6,307 bases of DNA from an uncultured Riemerella sp. (GCA_938037185.1 CALHQK010000067.1:1-6307); one strand, 5' to 3'. Numbered from the stretch's first letter, positions 1 to 6,307 are shown. The notes: generated by a model not told the origin, from the sequence alone. Program-made: numbers and translations.

Positions 1-39
1 TGGGCAAGTGACAAAATAAGATGGTTTAATACCAAGTAA
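1..39 (+). CDS. Possible C-terminal tail of a plus-strand gene cut by the left edge
   Basis: From base 1, plus frame 1 stays open for 12 codons (WASDKIRWFNTK) and ends at TAA, positions 37-39. The other two plus frames stop sooner. The tail is followed by about 30 bases and then a hairpin with a T-rich 3' flank, which is how the end of a gene convergent to the E1 gene would look. Twelve codons are far too few to name a family, and a minus-strand reading of the same stretch is also open, so this is only a tentative placement. Confidence 0.3.
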   Translation, partial: WASDKIRWFNTK

Positions 40-67
40 TGAATTTTTTGGGAATAGAATGAAAATC

Positions 68-103
68 AAAAAAACCTCCTTTTTAAGGGAGGTTTTCATT
101 TTG
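68..103 (-). terminator. Rho-independent terminator of the hisS/E1 unit, probably bidirectional
   Basis: A perfect 9-bp stem pairs AAAACCTCC (71-79) with GGAGGTTTT (88-96), extended by a T-G wobble, around a short AT-rich loop. Read on the minus strand, the stem begins about 15 bases after the E1 stop codon and runs straight into a T tract (the A run at 68-74 on the plus strand), the classic intrinsic form. On the plus strand the 3' flank is also T-rich (about 93-106), so the same hairpin could end a convergent plus-strand gene coming from the left edge. Confidence 0.85.
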
Positions 104-111
104 TTTTAAAT

Positions 112-2538
112 TTATAATATTTTAGGGAATTTCGCTGGGTTACTTTCATGGAAAAGGTCATAGACTTTTTCTACAACATCTTCCACAGACGGCTTAGAGA
201 AATAGTCCCCATCCGATGCGTAGGCTGGTCGGTGGGTTTTAGCAGCTATAGTCAGCGGTTTGCTGTCTAAGTATCTAAACGCCCCTTGTTTCTCCAAAAT
301 CTGCTGCATGATATACGCCGAAGCTCCGCCTTCTACATCTTCATCTATTACAGCAAGGCGATTGGTTTTCTTCACGCTTTCGATGATTTCCTCTGACAAG
401 TCAAACGGCAATAGTGACTGAACATCTATCACCTCAGCATCTATACCCAGTTTTGCTAATTCTTCCACGGCTTCCATTACGATTTTCCAAGTAGAACCAT
501 AGGTAACTAGCGTGATGTCCTTCCCTGCTCTAGTGATTTCCACCTTTCCGACAGGCACAGTAAATTCACCGATGTTGTCTGGTTGTTTTTCTTTCAATCG
601 GTAGCCGTTCAGCGGTTCTATGATAAGCGCCGTGTCATCAGATTTCAGCATCGTATTATAGAATCCAGCCGCTTGGGTAAGGTTTCTCGGTACTAAAACC
701 ATCATCCCTCTTACCAAGTTCAGAATCCCAGCCATAGGCGACCCCGAATGCCATACACCTTCCAAACGGTGTCCGCGGGTTCTCACGATAACAGGCGCTT
801 TTTGACCGCCTTTGGTTCTGTATTGTAAGGTCGCCAAATCATCGCTCATTCCTTGCAGACAATATAAAACATAATCCAAATACTGAATTTCTGCAATCGG
901 TCTTAAGCCTCTCATTGCCAGACCAACCCCCTGCCCTAGAATAGTCGCTTCACGGATTCCTGTATCTGCAATTCTGGTTTCGCCGTATTTTTCCTGCATT
1001 CCTTCAAGTCCTTGGTTCACATCACCGATGCTTCCTGTATCTTCACCAAAGATTAATGTTTCTGGATATTTCTCAAAAATCTTATCAAAATTATTACGGA
1101 TAACTACTCTTCCATCCAAAATCTGGGAATCTTCGCTGAAAACTGGTTTTATTTCTGGAATATTTACAGCCTTCCACTCTGATTCGCTATATAGATGAGA
1201 TGAATAATTATCAGCCTCTTTCTCTGAAATTCTTTCATAAACCTGCACCAGATTTTGTCTATCGCTGGTATTTTGCTCTCTCGTAGCCCAAAGCACTTTT
1301 CTCACCAATGCAAAAATATCCTTTTTGCCCACTGTAACCAGTGCCGAAAACTTCTCCAACAATGCAGCAACTTCTGGCTGATTTTCAAACTTTTTCACCA
1401 ATGGTAAAACTTGGTTTTGGATATGGTCTATTGAGGCTCTATATTCCGCCCAAGCCTTCTTCTGCTGTTCTCTCACAAAGGCTTTTGCTTCTTTTTCTAT
1501 CTCATCCAGCTCTTCCACAGAAGAAAGCGTCTGCTCTTCACCATCTATTTGGATAGAATAATTTAAAATCCATTCTCTAAATTTATTAAGACAATCAAAC
1601 TCTGCCTCAAAGTTCATTCTTTCCTCATCCTTGTATCTCTCATGAGAACCAGATGTAGAGTGTCCCTGCGGCTGTGTAACTTCTATAATATGCAAAATCA
1701 CAGGCACACTTTCCTCCCTTGCCAGCTGCTCTGCACGGGCATAAACTTCCAAAAGCATTGGATAATCCCACGCTCTTACTTGGATAACCTCGCATCCTTG
1801 TTTATCGCCTTCTTTTCTTTGGAAACCAGCCAAAATTTCAGATAAATCTTCCTTTGCTCTTTGGTTGTGCGTAGGAACAGAAATTCCGTAGCCGTCATCC
1901 CAAATAGACATAATCATCGGCACCTGCAATGCACACGCCGCATTGATAGTTTCCCAAAAATGCCCTTCCGCCGTAGATGCATCTCCGATTGTCCCAAAAG
2001 CCACTTCCTGCCCATTGTGGGAGAATTTTTCAGAGCCTTGGAATTTTACTTCTTTATAAACATTAGATGCCAAAGCCAGACCAAGAAGTCTCGGCATCTG
2101 CCCTGCTGTAGGCGATATATCGGATGAAATATTTTTAATCTGTGTCAAATCCTTCCAGCTTCCGTCTTCATTCAAAGAACGAGTCGCAAAATGGCACGGC
2201 ATCTGTCTCCCTGCCGAAGCGGGTTCGCGCTCCACATCTGTATCCGCATAGAGCTGAGCAAAAAACGCATCCACACTCAAAACTCCCACTGCCATCGCAA
2301 AAGTCTGGTCACGGTAATATCCTGAACGCCAGTCTCCCTCGCGGAAAACCTTTGCCATTGCTAACTGCGGAAGTTCCTTCCCATCTCCTACAATCCCGAA
2401 TTTTGCCTTTCCTGTAAGAACCTCTTTTCTCGTTAAATAACTTGCCTCACGGGAAATTCTTCCCAAGCGATAATCATCTAAAACTTGCTTTCTAAAATCC
2501 TGAAATGAGACCTGTTCTGTTTCTATGTAATTAGACAT
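112..2538 (-). CDS. 2-oxoacid dehydrogenase E1 component, fused alpha and beta subunits (branched-chain/2-oxoisovalerate type likely)
   Basis: This is a thiamine-diphosphate (ThDP) dependent E1 that decarboxylates a 2-oxoacid and passes the acyl group to a lipoyl E2 in a cytoplasmic complex. Its 808 residues hold both subunits in order. The alpha half (about 1-310) has YYRDQ at 74-78, a ThDP-binding stretch from GDAST (185-189) to WDDG (213-216), and HSTSGSHERYK (293-303), the counterpart of the E1-alpha phosphorylation-loop motif. A charged, largely helical-looking linker (about 310-470) follows. The beta half has FGED (497-500), a probable catalytic Glu530 in TGIRE, LGQGVGLAMRGLRP (534-547), His597 in VWHSGS, and the transketolase C-terminal domain (about 660-800). 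The ThDP motif departs from GDG...NN. The start ATG is preceded by an A/T-rich leader with no Shine-Dalgarno site. The gene lies 47 bp downstream of hisS, and no E2 or E3 gene is visible. The E1 class is secure. Branched-chain rather than pyruvate specificity is inferred. Confidence 0.9.
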   Translation of the reverse strand: MSNYIETEQVSFQDFRKQVLDDYRLGRISREASYLTRKEVLTGKAKFGIVGDGKELPQLAMAKVFREGDWRSGYYRDQTFAMAVGVLSVDAFFAQLYADTDVEREPASAGRQMPCHFATRSLNEDGSWKDLTQIKNISSDISPTAGQMPRLLGLALASNVYKEVKFQGSEKFSHNGQEVAFGTIGDASTAEGHFWETINAACALQVPMIMSIWDDGYGISVPTHNQRAKEDLSEILAGFQRKEGDKQGCEVIQVRAWDYPMLLEVYARAEQLAREESVPVILHIIEVTQPQGHSTSGSHERYKDEERMNFEAEFDCLNKFREWILNYSIQIDGEEQTLSSVEELDEIEKEAKAFVREQQKKAWAEYRASIDHIQNQVLPLVKKFENQPEVAALLEKFSALVTVGKKDIFALVRKVLWATREQNTSDRQNLVQVYERISEKEADNYSSHLYSESEWKAVNIPEIKPVFSEDSQILDGRVVIRNNFDKIFEKYPETLIFGEDTGSIGDVNQGLEGMQEKYGETRIADTGIREATILGQGVGLAMRGLRPIAEIQYLDYVLYCLQGMSDDLATLQYRTKGGQKAPVIVRTRGHRLEGVWHSGSPMAGILNLVRGMMVLVPRNLTQAAGFYNTMLKSDDTALIIEPLNGYRLKEKQPDNIGEFTVPVGKVEITRAGKDITLVTYGSTWKIVMEAVEELAKLGIDAEVIDVQSLLPFDLSEEIIESVKKTNRLAVIDEDVEGGASAYIMQQILEKQGAFRYLDSKPLTIAAKTHRPAYASDGDYFSKPSVEDVVEKVYDLFHESNPAKFPKIL

Positions 2539-2585
2539 AATTATTTATTTTGTTATTTGTCTTTATCTTTGTTAAACTTTATTTC

Positions 2586-3938
2586 TTATCTCAAAAACTC
2601 CTCCAAACCTATTGTTTTCTGCTCTCCGCTGTCCAAGTTTTTCACGGTAACCTGCTGGTTTTTAATCTCATCTCCTCCGTAAAAAACAATCTCTGGAATT
2701 CCTTTCTTCTCGGCGTAGGTAAATTGTTTTTTCAATTTGGCATTTTCTGGGTATAGTTCTGCCGAAATTCCTTTGGCTCTTAGTTTTTGGATTACTTTCA
2801 TCGCCTCGGTTGCCTCCTCATCGCCATAATTCGCAAAAAGGTATTCTATTTTAGGCGTTTTATTCTCTGCGAAAAGCCCCAATTCCTCCATAACAAGGTA
2901 AATTCTATCCAATCCGAATGAAATCCCAATCCCCGAAATGCCCTTCACACCGAAAACCTCTGTAAGATTGTCATACCTTCCGCCACCGCCGATAGACCCC
3001 ATCTGGACGCCCTGAGCCTTTACTTCAAAAATCGCTCCTGTGTAGTAGTCCAAACCGCGGGCAAGGGTAATATCAAAAACCAAAACCTCCTCATTTACAC
3101 CAAGTTCCAGCGCTTTATTTAATACAAACTCCAGCTCTTCTATTCCCTTTTCGCCAACTTCTATTCCTTTAAATTTTTCTTTCAGCAGGGCAAGTGTATC
3201 CTTCGTGGAAAGCCCTTCAAATAGGAAGTTCAGCTTTTCTACGGCTTCTTGTGAAATTCCCTTTTCCAGCATTTCCTTAACTACGCCATCTTTCCCGATT
3301 TTATCCAGTTTATCCAAAGCAACCGTAAAGTCTATCAACTGCTCCGATATATCCGCATATTCCGCCAGACCAGAGAGGATTTTTCGGTTATTGATGCAGA
3401 TTTTCACAGGAATTCCCAGCTCTGCAAAACTCTTCAGATACAACTGCACCAGCTCCACTTCCTGCCACAAACTTTCCGAACCTACCACATCCGCATCACA
3501 TTGGTAAAACTCTCTAAATCTCCCTTTCTGCGGGCGGTCTGCTCTCCAAACGGGCTGAATCTGATACCTCTTAAATGGGAATGAAAGTTTTCCGTGGTTC
3601 ATCGCTACAAACCTCGCAAATGGCACGGTCAAATCATATCGAAGCGCCTTATCAGAAATTTGTGGAGTTAGTTTTTTGAAATCCTTATTCTGCCAAGTTT
3701 CCTCATCCACATCAGAAGTAAAATTTCCCGAATTAAGTATCTTGAAAATCAGTCTATCTCCCTCTTCTCCGTATTTCCCAGTAAGTGTAGAAAGATTCTC
3801 AAAACTCGGCGTCTCCAAAGGCTGAAAACCAAACAGTTCAAAATTCTGCTGCAAAACACCGATGATGTATCTTCTATTGTAAATTTCCTGTGCCGTAAAA
3901 TCTCGAGTTCCTTTTGCTAAACTTGGCGCTGATGACAT
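2586..3938 (-). CDS. hisS: Histidine--tRNA ligase (histidyl-tRNA synthetase)
   Basis: This class II aminoacyl-tRNA synthetase activates histidine with ATP and loads it on tRNA-His in the cytoplasm. All landmarks of the family are present in its 450 residues. They are a motif 1 region with the expected proline (LETPSFEN, 41-48), RYDLTVPFARF (100-110), and motif 2 with WRADRPQKGRFREF (131-144) carrying the ATP-contacting arginines. Next come the HisA histidine-binding signature LARGLDYYTG (292-301), the glycine-rich GGGGRYDNL (317-325), motif 3 GIGISFGLDRI (336-346), and a C-terminal anticodon-binding domain (about 364-450). It is slightly longer than the E. coli enzyme (about 424 residues), within the family's range. 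The ATG at 3938 gives a complete N-terminus (KGTRDF at 9-14 is the usual family opening). A -7 box lies about 25 bp upstream. The E1 gene follows 47 bp downstream on the same strand without an obvious terminator, so the two may share a transcript. Confidence 0.97.
   Translation of the reverse strand: MSSAPSLAKGTRDFTAQEIYNRRYIIGVLQQNFELFGFQPLETPSFENLSTLTGKYGEEGDRLIFKILNSGNFTSDVDEETWQNKDFKKLTPQISDKALRYDLTVPFARFVAMNHGKLSFPFKRYQIQPVWRADRPQKGRFREFYQCDADVVGSESLWQEVELVQLYLKSFAELGIPVKICINNRKILSGLAEYADISEQLIDFTVALDKLDKIGKDGVVKEMLEKGISQEAVEKLNFLFEGLSTKDTLALLKEKFKGIEVGEKGIEELEFVLNKALELGVNEEVLVFDITLARGLDYYTGAIFEVKAQGVQMGSIGGGGRYDNLTEVFGVKGISGIGISFGLDRIYLVMEELGLFAENKTPKIEYLFANYGDEEATEAMKVIQKLRAKGISAELYPENAKLKKQFTYAEKKGIPEIVFYGGDEIKNQQVTVKNLDSGEQKTIGLEEFLR
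2604..2636 (-). promoter_or_regulatory. Possible internal promoter for the E1 gene inside the hisS 3' end
   Basis: On the minus strand, TAGGTTTG (plus positions 2604-2611) matches the Bacteroidota -7 consensus TAnnTTTG. A TTG (plus CAA at 2634-2636) lies 22 bp upstream, within the spacing reported for the -33 element. Transcription would start roughly 55-60 bp before the E1 ATG. The match sits inside hisS codons and may be chance, so it is a candidate only. Confidence 0.3.
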
Positions 3939-3963
3939 AATATTTGCTCTTTTAATAAAAAGA

Positions 3964-3971
3964 CAAAAGTA
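3964..3971 (-). promoter_or_regulatory. Candidate hisS promoter -7 box
   Basis: Read on the minus strand this is TACTTTTG, an exact match to TAnnTTTG. It lies 25 bp upstream of the hisS ATG, which would give a short leader of about 20 nucleotides. I see no TTG at the expected -33 spacing, so only half of the bipartite promoter is supported. Its position in the only intergenic space upstream of hisS makes it plausible. Confidence 0.5.
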
Positions 3972-3986
3972 AAAAAAATAAACCTT

Positions 3987-4010
3987 ATAAATCGGATTTA
4001 TTTAATAAAT
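3987..4010. repeat. Two overlapping 15-bp palindromes in the divergent promoter region
   Basis: ATAAATC-G-GATTTAT (3987-4001) and ATTTATT-T-AATAAAT (3996-4010) are each perfect 7+1+7 inverted repeats, and they overlap by six bases. They lie between the two candidate -7 boxes, and the second one runs into the plus-strand box at 4006. This placement would suit an operator. However, the sequence is very AT-rich and short palindromes are easy to find by chance in such DNA, so the role is inferred and weak. Confidence 0.4.
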
Positions 4011-4013
4011 TTG
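4006..4013 (+). promoter_or_regulatory. Candidate promoter -7 box for the WG-repeat protein/rdgB pair
   Basis: TAAATTTG matches the Bacteroidota -7 consensus TAnnTTTG exactly and ends 22 bp before the ATG at 4036, giving a very short leader. A good -33 TTG is not seen at the usual distance. The box is back to back with the hisS box at 3964-3971, so the 97-bp gap probably holds both divergent promoters. Confidence 0.5.
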
Positions 4014-4035
4014 CCTTTATAAAATTCTCTTCATT

Positions 4036-4992
4036 ATGAAATCTTTTTTATTTCTTATTCTTTCGCTATTTGCATTGACCGCAAATGCACAGCAGAATTA
4101 CTATGAATTTGGGTGGAATAACCAATACGGCATCGTGGACAAAGACGGAAACGAAACCCTCCCGCCATCTTACCAATGGGTGTCTTATATGATTGATAAT
4201 GAGTCGCCTTTCATCGTTCTAAATGGAAACAAAGGCGCTATAATCGTAAATAAACAGACTGGGAAAACAGAAAAAATAGACTATCTCATTGACACTTACC
4301 TCATTAGCATTGATAAAAAAGATTATATGTACGCTCATTCCAACGGAAATGGCTTTCTTCTGAATAATCTGGATCTGGACAGCAGAATAAAACTTCCAAA
4401 AAAATACAGCAAAGTCAGAGATGAAGGAGATTATCTGACTGGTTTTACGAGTAAAAAAACGATTGATTTCATTTCTAAAAAAGATTTTGAAATAAAGAAA
4501 AAAATCCTCGCTCCAGAGGAAATCGAAAGCTATCCAACAAAGCAAGGGAACAGAGTCTATATCATCAGTGAGAAAAATTCTACACTTTTTCTAGATGACA
4601 ATCTGAATAAAATCGCCTCTACGAATACTATTTTCAAAGGATTTGATAATCTGAAAGAATATTTAGAAAAGCTAAATATCAGCATTACAGACCCAAATGA
4701 GTCAATTGTAGGCGCTGCCGATTCTGCAGCAAACTATCCTTTTATTTTTCCAAAAAGAAATGGCGACTATGCCATATACAACATTCATTATTCCAAAGAA
4801 GAATCTATTCCGTTTTTTCAATTCAAAAGAACAGGTTTTAGCATTTCCAATTCCCGCTATGAAAACAGCGTAACACTGTGGAACAATGATGATAATATGT
4901 ATCTCTTTTTCTACACTGATGTCCGTTCTAAAACCATACTCCTGCCCAAAAAATATTGGAAAAGTATAGATTTACAAATTATTAATCATTAA
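4036..4992 (+). CDS. Exported protein of unknown function with degenerate WG-like beta repeats
   Basis: The 318-residue product starts with a typical signal peptide: Lys2, a hydrophobic core (about 4-14), and a likely signal peptidase I site after ALTANA (13-18), before QQ. There is no lipobox cysteine, so a periplasmic or secreted soluble protein is expected. Residues 31-47 (YGIVDKDGNETLPPSYQ) match the WG beta-repeat pattern of a G-x-hydrophobic-D strand, a turn with N/G, then a P-P-x-Y-type step. KGAIIVNKQTGK (66-77), GFLLNNLDLDSRIKLPKKY (106-124) and YAIYNIHYSKEESIPF (245-260) look like decayed copies. LPKKY occurs twice (120-124 and 303-307). No catalytic motif is visible. It ends 3 bp before rdgB and is probably co-transcribed with it. 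The ATG at 4036 is chosen because it gives the intact signal peptide. Gene reality is secure, the repeat assignment moderate, the function unknown. Confidence 0.8.
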   Translation: MKSFLFLILSLFALTANAQQNYYEFGWNNQYGIVDKDGNETLPPSYQWVSYMIDNESPFIVLNGNKGAIIVNKQTGKTEKIDYLIDTYLISIDKKDYMYAHSNGNGFLLNNLDLDSRIKLPKKYSKVRDEGDYLTGFTSKKTIDFISKKDFEIKKKILAPEEIESYPTKQGNRVYIISEKNSTLFLDDNLNKIASTNTIFKGFDNLKEYLEKLNISITDPNESIVGAADSAANYPFIFPKRNGDYAIYNIHYSKEESIPFFQFKRTGFSISNSRYENSVTLWNNDDNMYLFFYTDVRSKTILLPKKYWKSIDLQIINH

Positions 4993-4995
4993 CTT

Positions 4996-5577
4996 ATGGA
5001 AATCCTGCTCGCGACACATAACCAGCACAAAAAAGAAGAAATTCAGCAAATTCTCGGAAGTAATTACCAAGTAACCAGCCTTACCGATTATCATATTTTT
5101 GATGAAATTGAAGAAAATGGAACTACTTTTCATGAAAATGCCCTCATCAAAGCTAAATATTGTTTTGAGAGAACAGGAAAACCTAGCGTAGGAGATGACA
5201 GCGGACTGGTCATCCCTGTCTTAGACGGAAGGCCTGGGATTTTTTCGGCGAGGTATGCCGGTGCGCATGATTTTGAAGCAAATATGCAAAAAGTCCTCAC
5301 AGAAATGCAGGACATGGAAAGCCGCGAGGCGTATTTCATTACGGTGATGTGTCTGGTGGATGAAACAGGCGAAAACTATTTCGAAGGCAGAGTATATGGC
5401 ACTATTTCCAAAGAAAAAAGAGGCGAAAAAGGCTTTGGGTACGACCCTATTTTTATCCCAAAAGGCTATGAAATTTCCTTTGCCGAGATGTCTCCTGAAG
5501 AAAAAAATAGGATAAGCCACCGACAAGAGGCGGTTGCCAAGTTTCTGGAGTTTCTGAAAAAACCAAGCGGAGTGTAA
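4996..5577 (+). CDS. rdgB: RdgB/HAM1-family non-canonical purine NTP pyrophosphatase ((d)ITP/XTP diphosphatase)
   Basis: This enzyme hydrolyses dITP, ITP and XTP to the monophosphate plus pyrophosphate, keeping deaminated purines out of DNA and RNA. Its 193 residues match the usual length of about 190-200. The family signatures are all present: the N-terminal nucleotide-binding LATHNQHKKEE (5-15), the acidic pair in GDDSGL (66-71) holding the catalytic and metal-binding aspartates, RPGIFSARYAG (79-89), GFGYDPIFIP (146-155), and the base-recognition SHRQEA (174-179). Several terminal residues after the last helix (KKPSGV) are encoded within the terminator stem. The ATG is 3 bp past the upstream stop, and no Shine-Dalgarno site is visible, so translation may depend on coupling to the WG-repeat gene. 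Identification is firm. Confidence 0.96.
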   Translation: MEILLATHNQHKKEEIQQILGSNYQVTSLTDYHIFDEIEENGTTFHENALIKAKYCFERTGKPSVGDDSGLVIPVLDGRPGIFSARYAGAHDFEANMQKVLTEMQDMESREAYFITVMCLVDETGENYFEGRVYGTISKEKRGEKGFGYDPIFIPKGYEISFAEMSPEEKNRISHRQEAVAKFLEFLKKPSGV

Positions 5578-5593
5578 AACACCGCTTTTTTTG
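5565..5593 (+). terminator. Intrinsic terminator overlapping the rdgB stop codon, possibly bidirectional
   Basis: AAGCGG (5565-5570) and TGT (5573-5575) pair with ACA (5579-5581) and CCGCTT (5582-5587), leaving a 2-base bulge (AG) and a 3-base loop. Seven Ts (5586-5592) follow. The rdgB TAA (5575-5577) lies at the stem top and loop. On the minus strand the stem is followed by GG and six Ts (plus 5557-5564), so it may also stop transcripts from the patatin gene, whose stop lies about 75 bp away. The rest of 5594-5662 shows only weak AT hairpins. Confidence 0.8.
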
Positions 5594-5662
5594 TTGCCAA
5601 AATGATAAAATGCGCGGATTGGTTTCTTAAAACAAGCTATTCAAAAATAAAAACGGCTTTAT

Positions 5663-6307
5663 TTAGGTTAAATTGAAACTGCTGTCAAAACTATCCCTTG
5701 CCTCTTCGTATCCTATTTGGAAAATTTCATCCATTTTACTCTTTTTAGTCTCAAAAGTGCTGTAATTAGAGAGTTTAGGAGAGTCTATAAGCCAGTCACA
5801 GTAGGAAAATTTATAAGATTCCACCCTATTAGACAGCAGGTCAAACGCCCGATAGGTAACGGATTTTATGGAATTCATCTGATTTTGCTTCACTTCTTGC
5901 GGTAAAGAAAGATAAACGCCTATCATCTTATCACACCTGTCCCGTATGATGTCCGCAGGGAAATTATTAAGGATTCCACTATCACTATACAGCACCCCGC
6001 CGAACATATACGGCGTAGCAATCCCAGGGAAACTAGATGAAGCGATGATGGCATCTATCACTCTGGTTTCTTTGTCAAAAATTTTCAGTTCGCCAGTCAC
6101 AATATCCGTAGCGGTGATGTTCACTTCCTTTTTAAAATCGCCTATCTTCATCTCCCCAAAAATAGGTTTTAGATATATTTTAAAAACAGCAGACTTGACA
6201 ATCCCTGGCTTATTAAACGCGATATGTTTCCAATTGAAAAAATACACCGATTTAAAGAAATCCAAAATCTCCTTTGGTGTTTTTCCTACCGCATAGAGAC
6301 AGCTCAC
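5663..6307 (-). CDS. Patatin-like phospholipase, C-terminal part (5' end beyond the window)
   Basis: Patatin-fold acyl hydrolases use a Ser-Asp dyad to release fatty acids from lipids. The 214 visible residues include ITATDIVTGE (64-73), the AS-S-FPG step IASSSFPGIATP (88-99), and YSDSGILNNFP (107-117), where Asp109 in DSG corresponds to the catalytic Asp of the DG[GA] motif. The frame is open to the window edge. Its first visible codon is GTG, read here as an internal valine: SCLYAVGKTPKEI matches the segment that directly follows the nucleophile GxSxG motif in this family, so the serine lies just outside. The protein ends about 105 residues after the Asp and has no beta-barrel domain, which suggests a compact enzyme of perhaps 250-270 residues rather than the long outer-membrane type. 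It is convergent with rdgB. Substrate and location cannot be told. Confidence 0.85.
   Translation of the reverse strand: MSCLYAVGKTPKEILDFFKSVYFFNWKHIAFNKPGIVKSAVFKIYLKPIFGEMKIGDFKKEVNITATDIVTGELKIFDKETRVIDAIIASSSFPGIATPYMFGGVLYSDSGILNNFPADIIRDRCDKMIGVYLSLPQEVKQNQMNSIKSVTYRAFDLLSNRVESYKFSYCDWLIDSPKLSNYSTFETKKSKMDEIFQIGYEEARDSFDSSFNLT

Noticed and set aside
1341..2417. Several plus-strand open frames of 67-91 codons opposite the E1 gene
   Set aside because: They lie wholly antisense to an unmistakable E1 protein, have no family motifs, and are expected as shadows of its codon use.
2539..2585. Separate terminator or promoter in the gap between hisS and the E1 gene
   Set aside because: The 47 bp are almost all A/T, with no GC stem and no TAnnTTTG match on the minus strand.
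3205..3507. A 100-codon plus-strand open frame opposite hisS
   Set aside because: It is Ser-rich, without motifs, and fully inside the conserved HisRS coding region.
4219..4545. A 108-codon minus-strand open frame rich in Phe and Ile, which could pass for a small membrane protein
   Set aside because: Phe/Ile richness is what the complement of Lys/Asn-rich codons gives. It is antisense to the exported protein, which has a clear signal peptide.
5221..5526. A 101-codon minus-strand open frame over rdgB
   Set aside because: The opposite strand encodes the conserved RdgB motifs (FGYDP, SHR) at this place. The antisense product has no recognisable features.
5634..5660. Weak hairpin AAGC...GCTT and an AT-only stem near the patatin stop, as a dedicated minus-strand terminator
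   Set aside because: The stems are four to five pairs long, with a large loop or AT pairs only. The hairpin at 5565-5587 is far stronger and has a T-tract on the minus strand.
6305..6307. GTG at the right edge as the start codon of the patatin gene
   Set aside because: Starting here would remove the nucleophile GxSxG motif that should lie just upstream, and the frame is open to the edge, so it is read as an internal valine.

Overview
This window looks like ordinary chromosomal DNA from a member of the Bacteroidota, most likely a flavobacterium (Weeksellaceae/Chryseobacterium-like). That placement is inferred from four things: AT-rich sequence, a fused E1-alpha/beta 2-oxoacid dehydrogenase of the type common in this phylum, genes without Shine-Dalgarno sites, and matches to the Bacteroidota -7 promoter box (TAnnTTTG). 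The genus cannot be fixed from this sequence alone.

Layout from left to right. Positions 1-39 may hold the last codons of a plus-strand gene. A strong hairpin at 68-103 separates it from the minus-strand gene that follows. A minus-strand pair covers 112-3938: hisS (histidyl-tRNA synthetase) is upstream, and a fused ThDP-dependent 2-oxoacid dehydrogenase E1 lies 47 bp downstream of it with no visible terminator between them. A 97-bp divergent intergenic region (3939-4035) carries a -7 box on each strand and two overlapping 15-bp palindromes. A plus-strand pair covers 4036-5577: an exported WG-repeat-like protein of unknown function, then an RdgB/HAM1-type (d)ITP pyrophosphatase starting 3 bp after its stop. 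A hairpin overlapping the rdgB stop codon ends this pair. The minus-strand gene at 5663-6307 is the C-terminal part of a patatin-like phospholipase cut by the window edge.

The recognisable genes do housekeeping work: charging tRNA-His, oxidative decarboxylation of 2-oxoacids, removal of deaminated purine nucleotides, and lipid hydrolysis. They do not form one pathway. I see no mobile element, CRISPR array, tRNA, rRNA or defence cassette. The least explained item is the secreted protein co-oriented with rdgB. The most checkable small signals are the altered ThDP motif in E1, the palindromes between the divergent promoters, and the two apparently bidirectional terminators. I do not find convincing evidence for a new multi-gene system here.
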